DNA of 64,000 bases from Protea cynaroides (GCA_028583415.1 CM053272.1:75929439-75993438), one strand, 5' to 3'; positions 44,141 through 57,659 are shown, numbered from the stretch's first letter. Numbers and translations are program-made. Notes: generated from the sequence alone by a model not told the origin.

Positions 44141-45060
44141 GGACACAACCTAATTAGACTTGAGATGACAGACTTTGACGTCATCTTGGGGATAGACTGG
44201 TTGTCTCAACACTCTAGATGTGATTATGTGCATAGAAGAGGTTATCATTCAAGAATAAAAATGGCATATGATTTAGTATTATTGGAAGTATGTTGCCTAG
44301 GAAAAGAAAGCTGATTTTCTCTATGCTAAAGGCAAAGAGATGCTTTGAAGAGAAAGAAGTTGGATATATGGTATTTGTGGTATACATTACCAAAGAAGCA
44401 CCACAGATGGAAGATATTGATATGATGCATAAATTTTCTGATGTGTTTCCAGGAGACTTACCTAGGTTACCATCTGATCATATGACCGAGTTCGTCATCG
44501 ACTTGTTACCAAGGACGATCTTGTGTCAAAGGCACCTATAGAGTAGCTCCTATGGAGTTGAAGGAACTGAGATTCAACTACAAGAGCTATTAGACTAAGG
44601 TCTTAATCGGCTAAGTATTGCATCACAGGGATCGCCAATGCAATTCATGAAGAAGAAGGATGGTAGTGTCCGATTATGTATGGACTACCGAGAATCGAAT
44701 AAGCACACGATCAAGAATCAATATCTACAACCTCAGATCAATGACTTGATTAACTAGTTGCAAGGAGCAAAGGTATTTTCTAAGGTTGATCTTCGATCTA
44801 GATATCATCAGCTGAAGAATTTGGACAGCGATATCTCGAAGATAGCTTTTAGAACCAGGATTGGCCAATTATGAGTTCTCGATTATGACATTTTGATTAA
44901 CCAATGCCCTTACATCTTTTATGAAATGGATGAACTGGGTGTTTCATGACATGTTGGACATGTCGGTCATAGTTTTCATAGATGATATTTTGGTTTATTC
45001 CAAGAATGAAGCAACTCATACAACGGATCTTAGAACAGCTTCACAACAACTGAGAAATGA
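44141..45060 (+). pseudogene. Protease end and reverse transcriptase of C
   Basis: IRLEMTDFDVILGIDWLSQH, then KEAPQMEDIDMMHKFSDVFP and GDLPRLPSDHMTEFVIDLLP; RT blocks QFMKKKDGSVRLCMDYRE and VIVFIDDILVYSKNEAT. Several frameshifts and stops, for example after LQELLD. Confidence 0.85.
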
Positions 45061-45760
45061 AAAGCTTTATGCCAAGTCCAAAAAATATGAGACATGATTA
45101 AACAAAATGATCTTCTTAGATCACGTAGCATCATAAAAATGGATTAAAGTGGACCCTATTAAGATAGAGGTAATCATATGGTGATAAACACCTAAAGAGT
45201 ATTGCGAACATCAGAAGTTTCTTGGGTTTAGCTGGTTATTACTGACGATTTAGAGGACCACTCTAAGATCGCAAAACCTCTTACCAAGCTAACCAGGAAG
45301 GGAGAGGAGTTTAATTTGATTGACAAGGGTGAAGAATATTTCTAGATTTTGAAGTAAGATTTATATCAGCTCCCATCTTGATCGTTCCAGCACCAGGGAA
45401 ACCTTTTACCCTATCCATCGGAGCTTTTGGATTGGATCTAGGATGTAAGTTGATGTAAGGTAAATAAGCGATTTCATATGCTTTAAGAAAACTGAAAGAG
45501 CATGAGAAGAGTTACCCAACTCATGATTAGAGTAAACAATTGTGATTCATGCAATCAAGACTTGGAGACATTATTTAAACGGAGAAGAATTTTAGATTAG
45601 ATCGGATTACAAGTGTTTTATTTATCACTTCATTATAAAGAGTTGAACATGAGGATAAGGAGATGGTTAGGAATACTTGATGGATTAAGACTGTGATATT
45701 CAATGTCACCCGAGCAAGCCTAATGTAGTAGCTAAGGCCTTAAGCAAAAAGAGAATTATG
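45061..45760 (+). pseudogene. RNase H region of C
   Basis: Connection and RNase H relics: TPKEYCEHQKFLGFSWLL-like block, HEKSYPTHD, VIHAIKTWRHYL and NVVAKALSKKRIM. Heavily frameshifted. Confidence 0.7.
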
Positions 45761-46079
45761 AAGTCCGAAGAAGGACCCAGTATAAATGTTGCCTTATGTT
45801 CCGCAGCAACAGATTCATATTTGGAAGAAGAGTAACATATAATAGAAACTCGTGATGATCCAATTGAGCGAGAACTTAGGGATGAAGAAAAAGTAGTAAT
45901 TTTGTTATATCTGTATATAAGAACGGTACAAGAAGATTTAGAGAAAAAAAAACCTAACCTTGACTTACTTTGGATGCGGAGACGGTACTCAGATACAGAG
46001 GTAGACTCTGAATACATGAAGGTAAAGACTCGGATATCATGAAGAGGATAAGGATAAGAACCCATTGCACTCCATATTC

Positions 46080-47265
46080 AGGACATCCTGGAGTACCAAT
46101 ATGTATCATGACCTGAAGAGATAACAAATGTGGCTTAGTGCGTGTTCCAGTGTCTGAATTATCAGCAAATAAAAGCTGAAAGACAAAGACCACCATGGCT
46201 TACAATAAAAACTATCGGAGCCAGTCTGAAAGTGAAATTGCATTACAATGAATTATGTCACTGATTTGCCACTGACTATCAGATCGATTGACGAAGTTAG
46301 GGTGATTATTGATGAAAATAGATCATTCCATTGCTATACGACCTCGGTATACTTTGGAGCGGCTAAATAAGCTATATGTGGATAATATTGCCAGATTGAA
46401 TGGTATGCATGAGAGCTTAGTATCGGTCAGAGGCTTATGCATTATCTCTAAGTTTTGGGAGGATCTACAGAAAATAATGGGGACAAAGTTGAAGTTTAGT
46501 ACCGCACTTTACCTCAAACCTACGGATAGTCGGAGCAGACTATACAGATCCTAAGAGATATGCTCCGAGCTTGTAAAATTGATTTCAAGGAACTTGAGTT
46601 GAGAAGGTACCGTAAATTGAAGTTGCTATTAAGCTACCATGTAAATGTTACCTATGAGGCAGATACGATAGAAATGTCAAATTCCTTTATTTTGGAATGA
46701 AGTTAGTGAATGAAGAGTTTTAAGACCTAAGTCAATTGCAGAAAACTATAGAGTGGCAGACAAGATCAAAGAAAAAGGGGCCAAGACAGCTTAGGATTGT
46801 CAGGAGAGACACCAAGACCTCGAGTTCGCCATAAGTGACAAAGTGTTGTTTTTGAAGATATCACTTATGCGTAGTTTGAAACGATTAGACAAGAAGGGAA
46901 AGTCATAATTTATATATGTGTTGGATCTTATAAACTTTGGAGAGACGTAGAAAAGTTGCATATCAATTAGCGTTACCGTTGTCCATGTCTAGTGTGCATG
47001 ATGTATTTCGTGTGTCTCTATTGAAGAAGTACATTAGAGATCCATATCAAAGGTATTGACCACAGAATCACTGGATTAGATAGAATGTTTGACTATTGAA
47101 GTGGTACCAGCCTAGTTCACTAGTGGGAAGGTACAATGTTTCCAAAGTCGGGATAATTATTATATGAAGGTAACCTAGCAAAGACAAGACGTGGAGAAGA
47201 GTGCATAGGGGGAAGAAGATGTAATGCGGAAATATAATTCCCACCTATTGACTCCGAAGTAAATT
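46080..47265 (+). pseudogene. Integrase and chromodomain relics of C
   Basis: CLNYQQIKAERQRP (one zinc Cys lost), PRYTLERLNKLYVDNIARLN, VSVRGLCIISKFWEDLQK (the Asp of VSDRD lost), GTKLKFSTALY, HQDLEFAISDKVLF, MSSVHDVFRVSLLKKYIRD, and tail MKVTWQRQDVEK-like. Many breaks. Confidence 0.78.
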
Positions 47266-47291
47266 CAAATTTTGAGGACAAAATTTATTTT

Positions 47292-47362
47292 AAGGATGGG
47301 GGAGTTGTAAGATCCCTACGTTCAAATTTCGAGGACGAAATTTCTTTTAAGGGTGGTGGAGT
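47292..47362 (+). repeat. Duplicated polypurine tract of C
   Basis: AAGGATGGGGGAGTTGTAAG (47292) and TTAAGGGTGGTGGAGTTGTA (47348) are separated by GAGGACGAAATTTC sequence. The inner tract primes the true LTR at 47363; the outer one is followed by TGTAAGATCC, a remnant LTR start. Shared with B. Confidence 0.85.
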
Positions 47363-49638
47363 TGTAAGACCCGCACGCCAAGAACCCGGTCTAATCTTAC
47401 ATTCCGTGTCGTGATCCGTCTACATATCATGGTCGAGCCAAGTGGACCAAGTGTGTGAAGAAAACCAAGACCCAATATGAAAATTTACTCAAAAACAATC
47501 AAAATGAGGGTAGGGTCATAGGTTTTAACAGGTAGGTCCGACCCCCATATCGACCCCCACCATCGACCCATGACCAGGGGTCGCAGGGGTCTATGAATTG
47601 TCCGATCCCCCCATCGACCCCCCCATCGACCCCCGGTAATCGGGAAAAACAGTATGAACCGAAAATTAGGAAACTTTCCTAATTTCAATTGGAACCTTTC
47701 CTAAACTCAATGAGACTTATTTTGGGAGGTTTTACTCTATAAATAGGACGTCCCTAAGCCTCTTTCACTCCTTTTACAACCCTAATTGGATTGAGAGAAA
47801 GAGAAGAGAAGGAAGAGAAGGAGAAGAAAAAGAGAATTGAAGAAGAAGACCAAGGAGGAGGAAATTCAGAGGAAACTCTGAATCTCAGCAAACCTAAGGT
47901 ATGAATACATTCCTCATGATTTATTTAAGACCTTAGAATGGTTTATGAAGAGGGTATGACTTAGAAGAAACCCAAATCATTCATCAATGGTTAGGTTTCA
48001 ATGGAAACCATGGAGGAGATCATTGAAACATAGTTCTAAACCATAGAACATGTATGGATTGGACTATAGAAGCAAGCCATAGGACCCCAAACATGAATGA
48101 ATGGACAAATTTGATAGTTTAGACTCAAACCATGGGGGGTCGCACCTAGGGTCGATGGAACCTCCGACCCTAGCATTGACCACCAGCATTAGGGAAGTTC
48201 AGGAAAGGAGGGGTAGTACCTAGGGTCGATGGAACATCCGACCCTAGGCATCGACCCCCAGTTAACAACAAACTGTAAAAATTAAAATAAATTCTAATTA
48301 AATTCTATCGACTTTGTTCAGTCATCTAGTAATATAATATTGATATAAAAGTGATTCTTAAGGCATGAAAGAGGATCTACAAACAAACAAAGGTGAGGAA
48401 ATAGGACTCTAAACTAATTGGTTAATAACAAACTATTTTTATTTTCTTGAGTCCAATGCTATGCTTGATTCTATGCGAACATGCTTGTAATGTGCATTCA
48501 ATATGTCATCCAATATTTCTATTATTGTTCATGCATATTTACTTTATTGTTTATAACATGATGATGATGATGATGATAGGAATAGGCATGTGAATGTATG
48601 TGTGTGGTTGGTGTACTTGATGCGAGCGAGTATCAAGGGAGGTGTGATGGGAACATCAATAAACGTTAACCTTTGGCGGGGCGCTTTAGCTCTATCTCTA
48701 ACTCATGTCTTGTGCATTAGCATCATCGTATCGCCATTACCTTAGAAGAACTATTATGTCGTAGAGTATCAGGGGAGGTGGTCTCGGTCCTTGTAGTCTC
48801 TGACTCTACCGGGGGGCCTTAGCTCTATCTCTATGGACGTTCTGAGGGATACTGGGGTGAGGCCTTGGATACACTTTTTGGCATTAGGATTTGTTAGTTG
48901 CGAGCCCAGTTTGCAAGCCCTCGCCAACAGGGGCTTACGTGTTGGTATGGCACTGTACAACAATAAACGTTAACCTTTGTTGTATAATGTTATGGTAGGG
49001 TGAATGGGGACGACAATAAACGTTAATCTTTGGGTGGACTTCTACACCCTGTGTATAGAGGCGGGGTCAATAAATGTTAACCTTTGACCACCTAAAGCTT
49101 TCTATTGCGCATTGCAAACTTTAAACCAGACCAAAGATATGAATTGATTGCATGCATATGTATTGTTGCATTGTTTTGTTTACTCACTGAGCTCAAGTTG
49201 GAGAACTGACCCTCGCGTGCGCAATTCTTTTTAGTTTCTGATGTTGCAGGTACTATGATTGAAGATTAAGTCGACACGCCAACATATGAACATGTGGCGG
49301 CTGTGATGAGCAAGCTGTGGAGGACGAACATGGTTCGTTAAGCGAGAGTTTCAACGGTGGATACATTTAGTGTTTAGTTTTCGTATTTGGATATTGTAAT
49401 ATGTATTAACTTATGTTTTGGTTACTTGGAAATAAATGGAATATTAATTATTTATCATGATTAGACCTCAGTTCATTATCTGTAAGACTTCCGCTATTTA
49501 TTTTATTATCTCTGATTAATGTGGAATGTATTTTGGTTTATCATATGTGGGATAGCCTATTGTGAGATCCTGGTTGAACCGTTGGTTTATTGAAGATTAA
49601 TCACACCATTCTGGTTGGAGCAGAATTGGGGTGTAACA
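47363..49638 (+). repeat. 3' LTR of C, 2276 bp
   Basis: About 6% different from the 5' LTR over the first 235 nt by eye; ends GGGGTGTAACA. TATAAATA at 47738-47745. Confidence 0.93.
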
Positions 49639-51110
49639 ATTGTAATCTGATTTAATTTGAAATTCTTCTCTATATAGGTATTGTCTCCAAGTCTTCATTG
49701 CATAACTCATCACCGGTACTTCCAAGTCATGAGTGGGGTAACTCTTCTCATGCCCCTTTAGTTTTCCTGAAGCATATACAATTGCTTATTTACCTTGCAT
49801 CAACCCACCTCCTAGATTCAATCCAAAAGCTTTGATGTTTAGGGTAAACGGTTTCCCTGGTGTCCGAATGATCAAGATGGGAGTTGATATCAACCTTACT
49901 TTAGAATCTGAAAACATTCTTCACACTTGTCAGTCCAATTAAACTCCTCTCCCTTCTTGGTTAGCTTGGTAAGAGATTTTTGCGATCTTAGAGTGGTCCT
50001 CTACAAATCGTCTGTAATAACCAGCTAAACCCAAGGACATCTGATCTTCTGAATATACTTTAGGTGTTTCTCACCATATGATTGTTTCTATCTCAATAGG
50101 GTCCACTTTAATCCCTTTTTATGATGCCACGTGATCTAAGAAGATCACTTTGTTTAATTAGGTCTCATATTTCTTGGACTTGGCATAAAGCTTTTCTCTT
50201 TTCAACTATTGTGAAACTGTTCTAAAATCCATTGTATGAGTTGCTTCATTCTTTGAATAAACCAAAATATCATCTATGAAAACTATGATCGACGTGTCTA
50301 ACATGCCATGAAACACCCAGTTCATCAGCTCCATAAAAGATGTAGGGGCATTGTTTAATCCCAACGTCATAATCGAGAACTCAAAATTTCCCAATCCAGC
50401 TTTTAAAAGTATCTTCGAGATATCACTGTCCAAATTTTTTCAGCTGTTGATATCTTGACCGAAGATCAATCTTAGAAATTACCTTTGCTCTTTGCAACTG
50501 TTTAACAAGTCATCGGTCAGAGGTAGTAATTATCGATTCTTGATTGTGAGCATAATCTGATACTATCGTCCTTCTTCTTCATGAATTGGCGCTCCCCATG
50601 ATGCAATACTTAGCCGATTAGAACCCTTGTCTAATAACTCTCGTAGTTGAGTCTCAATCCCTTCAATTACATTGGAACTACTCTATAGGTGCCTTTGACT
50701 TAAGTATCGCCCTTGGTAACAAGTCGATGAGGAACTCGGTCGCATGATTAGATGGTAACCTAGGTAAGTTTCCTGTAAAAACATCAGAAAATTTATGCAT
50801 CACATCAATATCTTCCATCTGTGGTGCTTCTTTGGGAACGTATATCACAGATACCCTATGTCCAACTTTTCTCTTCAAAGCATCTCTTCGCCTTTAGCAT
50901 AGCGGAGATCAGCTTTCTTTTCTTGGGCAACATACTTCCAATAATACTAAATTATATGCCATCTTTATTCATGAATGATAATCTCTTCTATGCACATAAC
51001 AACTTTGTAGAGTGTTGAATCAACCAGTCTATTCCCAAGACGACGTCAAAGTCTGCCATCTCAAGTCGATTTAGGTTGCATCCAAATTTTGTCCATCCGT
51101 ATGATTCGAA
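49639..51110 (-). pseudogene. B pol, 5' half: protease end, reverse transcriptase, RNase H start
   Basis: Minus strand: MADFDVVLGIDWLIQHSTK near 51020-51060, KEAPQMEDIDVMHKFSDVFT, LPRLPSNHATEFLIDLLPR, NNAPTSFMELMNWVFHGML, VFIDDILVYSKNEATHTM (50240-50300), then connection relics. Closely related to C. Confidence 0.85.
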
Positions 51111-52560
51111 CATTGTTAATAACACTCATCCAATACAACATCTAGTTCAAAAGGGCTTGAACTAGAAAATCTGGTGTAACGGTCTTAAGAGCTTGTCTAG
51201 TTCCTTCATCTTTTATGATTTTCAAAGACTATTGCTTGAAATCTCATATATCCCAAAAACTCATTAGCTTACAACTTCTTTTATCATTCTATCATATATT
51301 TCGAAAAACATCTTCTGACTATTTACTCATTACATATCCAAAGTTTATATATAAGCATTAGGGTATATGCTTATAAAGTCATTAATCCAACCAAACTCTT
51401 TTGGTCTTTACTTAATCATCTCACTCGACATTTGGCATAACCCAGTATTACTTATACCAATCTGAATACTATCAATGCCACAATTTTGACTTTATCCTTG
51501 TATCCACTCTTAGATTTGCTTTTAGGAATCTTCTGCTTTGTCAAAATTCATACCGATATAATCGTCTTTAACTTTACTTGAGTGCTATCTACTCTTTCCT
51601 AGTTACTCTTGATAGTTTTCACTTTTTGCTCATGCACTCTTTTATAGACATGGCTCATATCCATCAAATCAGTAATCTCAAAATAGATTCTCCATTACTT
51701 CATCTGAGGTTCATTGGCTATAGAATCAAATCTGAATTTAATCATCTTACTTCCCATAATTCCTTATTCACTAAACATCTTATCAATGGATGTCGAGAAA
51801 TGTAAGAATCAAAATGTTTATCCAAAAGCAATTCATTTCCTTCTTTCAATTTAGCATAATGACAAACACTTGCTTTATCTAACGATCTTAATTTTAAAGG
51901 ATCAGGAGTAAATCTATTGTAATCCAACCGGCATCAAAAGATCATCAAGTTGCACGGTGGTCCAAATATATGAAAATAGAGGTTTTACAACTCTTAACCT
52001 CATGGTTACAGGTGCTATTGAGTATATATAATGCCATTGGTCAAGGCACTATAGGAGTAAATCTGGAGAAAGTTTTGATACATCAATAAATCAGGTATAA
52101 ATCAAAAGATGTATGCTCAACATGATTAAACATTTAACTGTTCATTCAGTTCATATCTCTGTTCATGTTGTCGATCATGAGAGTGGCTCAGTTTGGTATA
52201 ATTAAGACTAATACTAAAGAAACAATATCTATAACTCCAATTGACAGGTTAAATCAAGAAGGTATCCTATCAAGGCACGAGAAATTAAAATCTGGTATGT
52301 GCATCCTCTATAATCATAAGAGTAAATCAATAATGCACCACATCCTATATAAACAAATCTAGTTATATGACCACAATAGATTTGATCCTTTGCTGAAAAT
52401 GTTTGAGGCTTCATCTTCAGAAAGTATTACTCAAGCATTGTTGGATCATTCTGTGATGATGCAGCTATCCCATATATCGATGGCTGATAAGGGAAACCAC
52501 CTTGATACACTGCTTGTTGTGCACCAAACTTCTGCACTGGGATGTGCATTACAGGGACTT
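51111..52560 (-). pseudogene. Degenerate gag region of B
   Basis: Mirror of C 42600-44110, including the YIGCGALLIYSYDYRGCTYQ segment (52280-52370) and gag scraps. No intact frame. Confidence 0.6.
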
Positions 52561-52789
52561 GCTGTATGGTAGGCACTGTGTTATAGCTAACAGGTATTGG
52601 GGGAACAGTGTTTCTACCAATTGGTACAATACTTGGTCTGACTCAGAGGTGTTGATGTAACATTGGCAACTTGGGTAGTCCAGGTGATTGGCCAGAGTGG
52701 CCTAGTTGTTCACATCCTTTGATTTGCCCTAATCTGATTATCATTATTTAGCATCTGCTCAGATGAGTTTTCATTACCCATTCTCAACC

Positions 52790-52900
52790 CAGATAGTGGT
52801 GGGGTCAAGTTGCAACTTCTACTTAATGCTCAGCGGGTAATGGATCAGCTTGTGGTGGATCTCCTTCCGAGTATCCATGTCCCCCAGGAGTATAGCTTTA
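52790..52900 (+). pseudogene. Relic of the antisense gene in B
   Basis: + strand reading LLNAQRVMDQLVVDLLPSIH, then VPQEYSFIF, matches the coiled-coil tail of the E and G antisense proteins. It is antisense to B's pol, as in E, D and G. Confidence 0.6.
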
Positions 52901-53378
52901 TCTTCTTATAGTTACTCTTATTCTTAATGTATGACCATTATTCTCTTATCTCTGTTGGATTAGCCCGAGATCTTTCCCTTTATCTCTACAGGGATTTTGG
53001 CATTACTAGCCATTTTCCTTCTTCCTCTGTCATACATCGAGTTTCACATCTTGTGAGTACCAACTCAGTATTCCAATTTCTCTGCTTTATAGATGCTCCC
53101 TTCTTGCTACTGTACTATATCTTTTACATACTTAGGTAACTACCCGACTTATAGATAGTACCATATATTACTTGTTTATCAGGATAAATTTTGGTCTTCT
53201 CTTTCTGTTTGAGTATATATATGGTTCCACCTTTAATATGTACATTATTGTCTTGTTTAAGTTCTGTCTCAACCAACACAGGTGCTTTTGGTGTGTTTGT
53301 ATTAAAGCTTTTAATTTATCCTAACTCAGTTCATGGGCTTTAGTGGAAGCATTCAGGTTTCATGGGAAAGGCCTGAGA

Positions 53379-53390
53379 GCGCTGATACCA
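53379..53390 (-). other. Primer-binding site of element B
   Basis: Minus TGGTATCAGCGC, one mismatch from the initiator-tRNA-Met complement, three bases from the LTR. Confidence 0.85.
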
Positions 53391-53393
53391 AGT

Positions 53394-55725
53394 TGTCACA
53401 CCCCAATTCTGCACCAACCAGAATGGTGTAATGAACCGTCAATAAACCAACGGTTCAACCAGGATCTCGTATAGGCTATCCCACGTTGTTAAACCAAAAC
53501 ACATTCCACATTAATCAGAGGTAATAAAGTAAATAGCGAAAGACTTACAGATAATGAACTGAGGTCTAATCATGATAAATAATTAATATTCCATTTATCT
53601 CCAAGTAACCAAAACATAACTTAATACATATTACAATATCCAAATACGTAAATTAAACACTAAGCGTATCCATTGTTGAAACGCTAGCTTGACGAATCAC
53701 AATAGTCCTTCATAGCTTACTCATCATAGTCGCCACCCGTTTACATGTTGGCTTGTTGACATAATCTTCAACCGTAATATATGCAACATCAGAAGCTAAA
53801 ATATTTTTACGCCCGAGGGTCAGCTCTCCAACTTGAGCTCAGTGAGTAAACAAAACAATGCAACAAACATATGCATGCATTCAATTCATAACTTTGGTCT
53901 GGTTTATAAGTTTGCAATGTGCTATAGAAAGGTTCGGTGGCCGCCTCACCTCTATACATGAGTGTGTGAAGCCGTCCAATGAAAACGGAACTGTCATCCC
54001 ACATGCACCCACCATGGACAATATACACCCCATGAAAACGGCATGGCTGTACCGTTTGCCCATACCAACACGTAAGCCCTTGCTGGAGAGAGCTTGCAAA
54101 CTGGGCTCGCAACTAACCAATCCTAATGTCAAATAGTGTATCCAAGTTCTCACCCCAGCATCCCTCAATACATCCATAGAGATAGAGCTAAGGCCCCCTG
54201 GTAGAGTCGAAGACTACACGGTCCGAGACCACCTCCCCAGATACCCTACGACGTAATAGTTCTACTAAGGTAATGGCGATACGGCGATGTCAGTGGACAT
54301 GACTTGTGTAGAACCATGGCACAATATTCACCCATGAAAATAGCATGGCTGTACCGGTTGATACCATCCCCTACCCTCACCATGTACACTAACCACACAC
54401 ATACATTCACATGCCTATTCTTAGCATCATCATCATCATCATGTTATAAATAAATAGAATTAAATATGCATGAACAGTAATAGCAGGAATATTGGATGAC
54501 ATATTAAATGCACATACAAGCACACACGCATAGAATCAATCATGGCATTGGACTCAAGAAATAAAAGTAGTTTATTATTAGCCAATTAGTTTAGATCTTG
54601 TTCTCTTGTTCTCTCACCTTTGCTTGAGTGCTGATCCTCTTTCAAGCTTTAAAAATCACTTTATATCAATAAGAAAACCTAACAAGTCGATAGATTTTAG
54701 TTAGAAGTCATTCCGATAATTTTAGGCTTGTTTTTAAGTACGGGTCGCCGGACGGGTTGCAGGTAGGGTAGCAGTCTACATCGACCCCCAGGGTAGGGTC
54801 TATGCCAGGGTCAGATGTTCCATCGACCCTGGGTGTGACCACCCCTATTCTGGACTTCCCGAACACTGGGGGTCGATCCTTTGGTCTGGTAGGGTCGATT
54901 CCCAATCGACCCCACGTGCGACCCCCCATGGCTTGAGTCGAAATTTTAATTCTACAGTCTATTCTTTCACGTTTGGGTAATTTGGCTTACTTTTATAGTC
55001 CATTCTATGATTGTTCTATGGCTCAAAACTCCAAGTTACTCACTTTTCATAGTTTTCCATGATTTCCATTGGAATTCATCCATGGATGGATGGTATTAGG
55101 GTTTCTCCTAACTTAACTTCATCATAATCTATTCTAAGCTTTCAATTCAGATAGGGATTGAGGTTCATACCTTTTATAGTCTGAGGTTCAAAGATTTCAA
55201 AGATTTCTCTGAGCTTCTTCTTCTTCCTTAGCCTTTTCTTCAAGTTGTCCTTCTCTTCTTCTCTTCCTTCTCTTCTCTTTCTCTCACTTTCAATTAGGGT
55301 TCTAAAAGGAGTGAAACTGGCTTAGGGACGTCCTATTTATAGAGGAAAACCTCCCAAAATACGTCCATTTGAGTTTAGGAAAGGTCCCAATCGAAATTAG
55401 GAAAGTTTCCTAATTTCTGGTTCGTGCTGTTTTTTGTTTTTTTTCGGGGGTCGATGCTAGGGGGTCGATGGGGGGGTCGGACAATCTGAGACCCCTGCGA
55501 CCCCCCTGACCAAAAGTCAGGGTTGGACTTCTTTTGAGGTAGGGTCGTCCCTGCCTGTTTGGGCATGCGACCCCACCCTCATTTTGACTGTTTTTGAGTA
55601 TAATTTCGTATTGGGTCTTGGTTTTCTTCAAACACTTGATCCACTTGGCTCGACCATGATATGTAGACTGGTGGCACGACATGAAATGTAAGGTTTTACC
55701 GGGTTCGTGGCATGCGGGTCTTACA
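53394..55725 (-). repeat. 5' LTR of B, 2332 bp
   Basis: About 4% different from the 3' LTR over the first 255 nt by eye. TATA-like box 55334-55341; intron donor near 55170 (AAAG|GTATGAAC), acceptor near 53793. GGGGTCGA clusters at 54745-54930 and 55446-55575. Confidence 0.93.
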
Positions 55726-55730
55726 TTTCA

Positions 55731-56139
55731 TACCTAGGTTTTGCTCCATTTATAGGGTTTTTTTAAAATTAATATTTTTTTTACCATAAAAAAATTTGAT
55801 TTTTATTAGGGGTTATTACTTTTGGCCACCCAATGAATGAAAGGCCTGAAGAAAATTCGAGTTTCATCAGTCAGTTTAATAGAAACTTGAAAATTCCCAT
55901 TTTTGACCTAAATTTTGGGGTTTTTCCCAATTATCAAAATTACTTCAAATTCGACCCAGCTAGTTTAAATTTTTGATTGTATGAACCTTGCAGGATGGGG
56001 TGGGACCTATGTAAGTCCTCCTACCCAAATGTTTGGGTGGAAAGTGAGTCTTTTGGCCAATCACACCGTCATAATGCCAAAATTTTGAATTTTCACTATA
56101 TTTGATATGTTGCTTGTTGGTCTTTGCCCTTGTAGACAA
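55731..56139 (+). other. Leader of G (right part): leader-intron region of the antisense gene
   Basis: Collinear with D 7670-8077. Keeps CCTATGTAAGTCCTCCTACC, a consensus-like donor (GTAAGT near 56010) also present in D at 7949, and the acceptor CCCTTGTAG just before the gene. No coding potential. Confidence 0.5.
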
Positions 56140-57378
56140 CAGGCTCACACTAAAGTCCCTAGAGTTCACGATCCCTGTTGCTTCAGGTCCATTGAAACAG
56201 AGGCACAATATTCCTGGTATGAGCGCAAGAAGGTGGAAAGGGGTTGTTGTGTCAACTTGGCCAACCTAGCCCTATTTGATGTGGAGGGAGCTTTTGGTGA
56301 TATGGGCTTGCTCCCTGTGATTCTATATGAGGGTTCCACCTACTCTGAGTTGGTGAAACAGTTTTACGATAATTTACAGGTAGAGGGTGACCTAGAGGAT
56401 ATAAATAGGGGTAGAGAACTCAGGATCACCAGTTTAGTTAAAAGGGTAGAGGTTTCATTTAACTGCCAAGAGTTGGCTGATATCCTGGGTATCTCCAATG
56501 ACGGTCCCATAGTATACTGTGCACCCAAGGAACCCCAGTTCCTATCAGTGTGAATGCACACATAAATAGATAGCCAAATTCTTCGGGATGATCGCTGGCA
56601 GATGAAGGCAATTAACCTACATCTAGAGCCCCGAGTGTATTGCAAGATCATTTAACACAATCTGATTCCCCAGAGTGGACACTAGGAAAAGGTTTCACAG
56701 TTGATCCAGTTCCTTCTGTACTGCATCTGCACTAGGCAGCTTATCTGCCCTCCTTATATCATTATCAAGACCATGCACCGTGCCACGACTCCTGGTCTAC
56801 TGGGTAACTTACCCTATGGGCATTTGATTACCACTCTACTCACTCTCCTGTAGGTAGACTTGGTCGATGAGAGGATTCACGATGACACTTTTTTGACTGA
56901 CATTAACAGGGAGGCCATCTGCAGGATGGGGATGCTAGATGTGCAAGTTAGTGATGAGGGGAGAAACGCTATAAGACGTCTTCTCACTCTGGTGGTGACA
57001 GCAGATGCAGAGGCGGCAGCAGCAGCAGCAGTAAAGGTAGGAGCAGAGGCACACAAGAGTGATGATGAGGAGAATGATGATCGGATGTACATGGATGTAG
57101 ATGCCATACCTCCTCCATCACCACAGCATTCCACTAGAGTTGGTCCTTCTCGGGCTCCTTCTCACTCAGCTGGTCCTTCGCGCCCACCACCAGATGACAT
57201 GATGGGGTTGCTATGTGAGATTTGGGAGGCTCAACATATCATAGATTAGAGGGTAGCAGATCTAGCGGCAAGTCTCTAGGTGACCCAGACTCAAATAGCT
57301 TGGCTTACGAGAGTATATGCTGAGGACTATGACCGAGATTGTGAGGCACCTCCTCCTCCAACACCCCCAGCTTCATAA
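56140..57378 (+). pseudogene. Antisense extra gene of G
   Basis: A 413-codon collinear frame without internal frameshift, but the ATG has lost its T. Stops: TGA 56551, TAA 56653, TAG 56683, 56851, 57247 and 57277, several at CAG codons of the E copy. About 60% identical to E by eye: TKVPRVHDP, NLANLALFDVEGAFGDMG, VKQFYDNLQV, GNLPYGHLITTLLTLL, RMYMDVDAIPPPSP, AGPSRPPPDDM, AWLTRVYAEDYDRD. It faces away from G's gag and ends 280 bp before the PBS. Confidence 0.82.
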
Positions 57379-57659
57379 TGCCGTTTATTTCTTTTTCCTT
57401 TTTTTTTACTACAGAGTAACTGTCTGGGTTATGGACCATACTCTGATTCGGATGTATCATTTTCTTATTCTCTTTTGGATATATATATATATATATATAA
57501 TTGGTTTTCCATTTCCATATGTGCATTATTCTCTTTTTTAGTTTATGTCTCATACAACACAGGTAATTATGGTGTATTTTTATTACTGTTTTTAATTTAT
57601 CCTAACTCAGTTCACAACCCTTGTGGTAGTATTTTGGATTAATAGAGCAGAGCCTGAGA

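Larger units (their letters stand above)
39456..49638 (+). mobile_element. Element C: + strand insertion in B
   Basis: LTRs 39456-41723 and 47363-49638, PBS 41728, polypurine tract 47349-47362. Flanks are CTTGT (39451-39455) and ATTGT (49639-49643), a 5-bp duplication with one mismatch. Removal restores the B RNase H sequence ACTCTTGTAATCTGATTTAA, matching G at about 32037-32056. Confidence 0.9.
35536..55725 (-). mobile_element. Element B: minus-strand insertion in the G leader, holding C
   Basis: LTRs 35536-37845 (3') and 53394-55725 (5'); duplication TTTCA at 35531-35535 and 55726-55730. Removing it restores TTTTTAAGCTTTCATACCTA, matching the D leader (about 7650-7685). Its pol is heavily degraded and is interrupted by C in RNase H. 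Confidence 0.93.

Noticed and set aside
53858..54136. 92- and 98-codon frames on both strands of B LTR (53858-54177), also 58266-58583
   Set aside because: Translations of the LTR intron interior; frames differ among LTR copies and both strands are open, so coding is unlikely.
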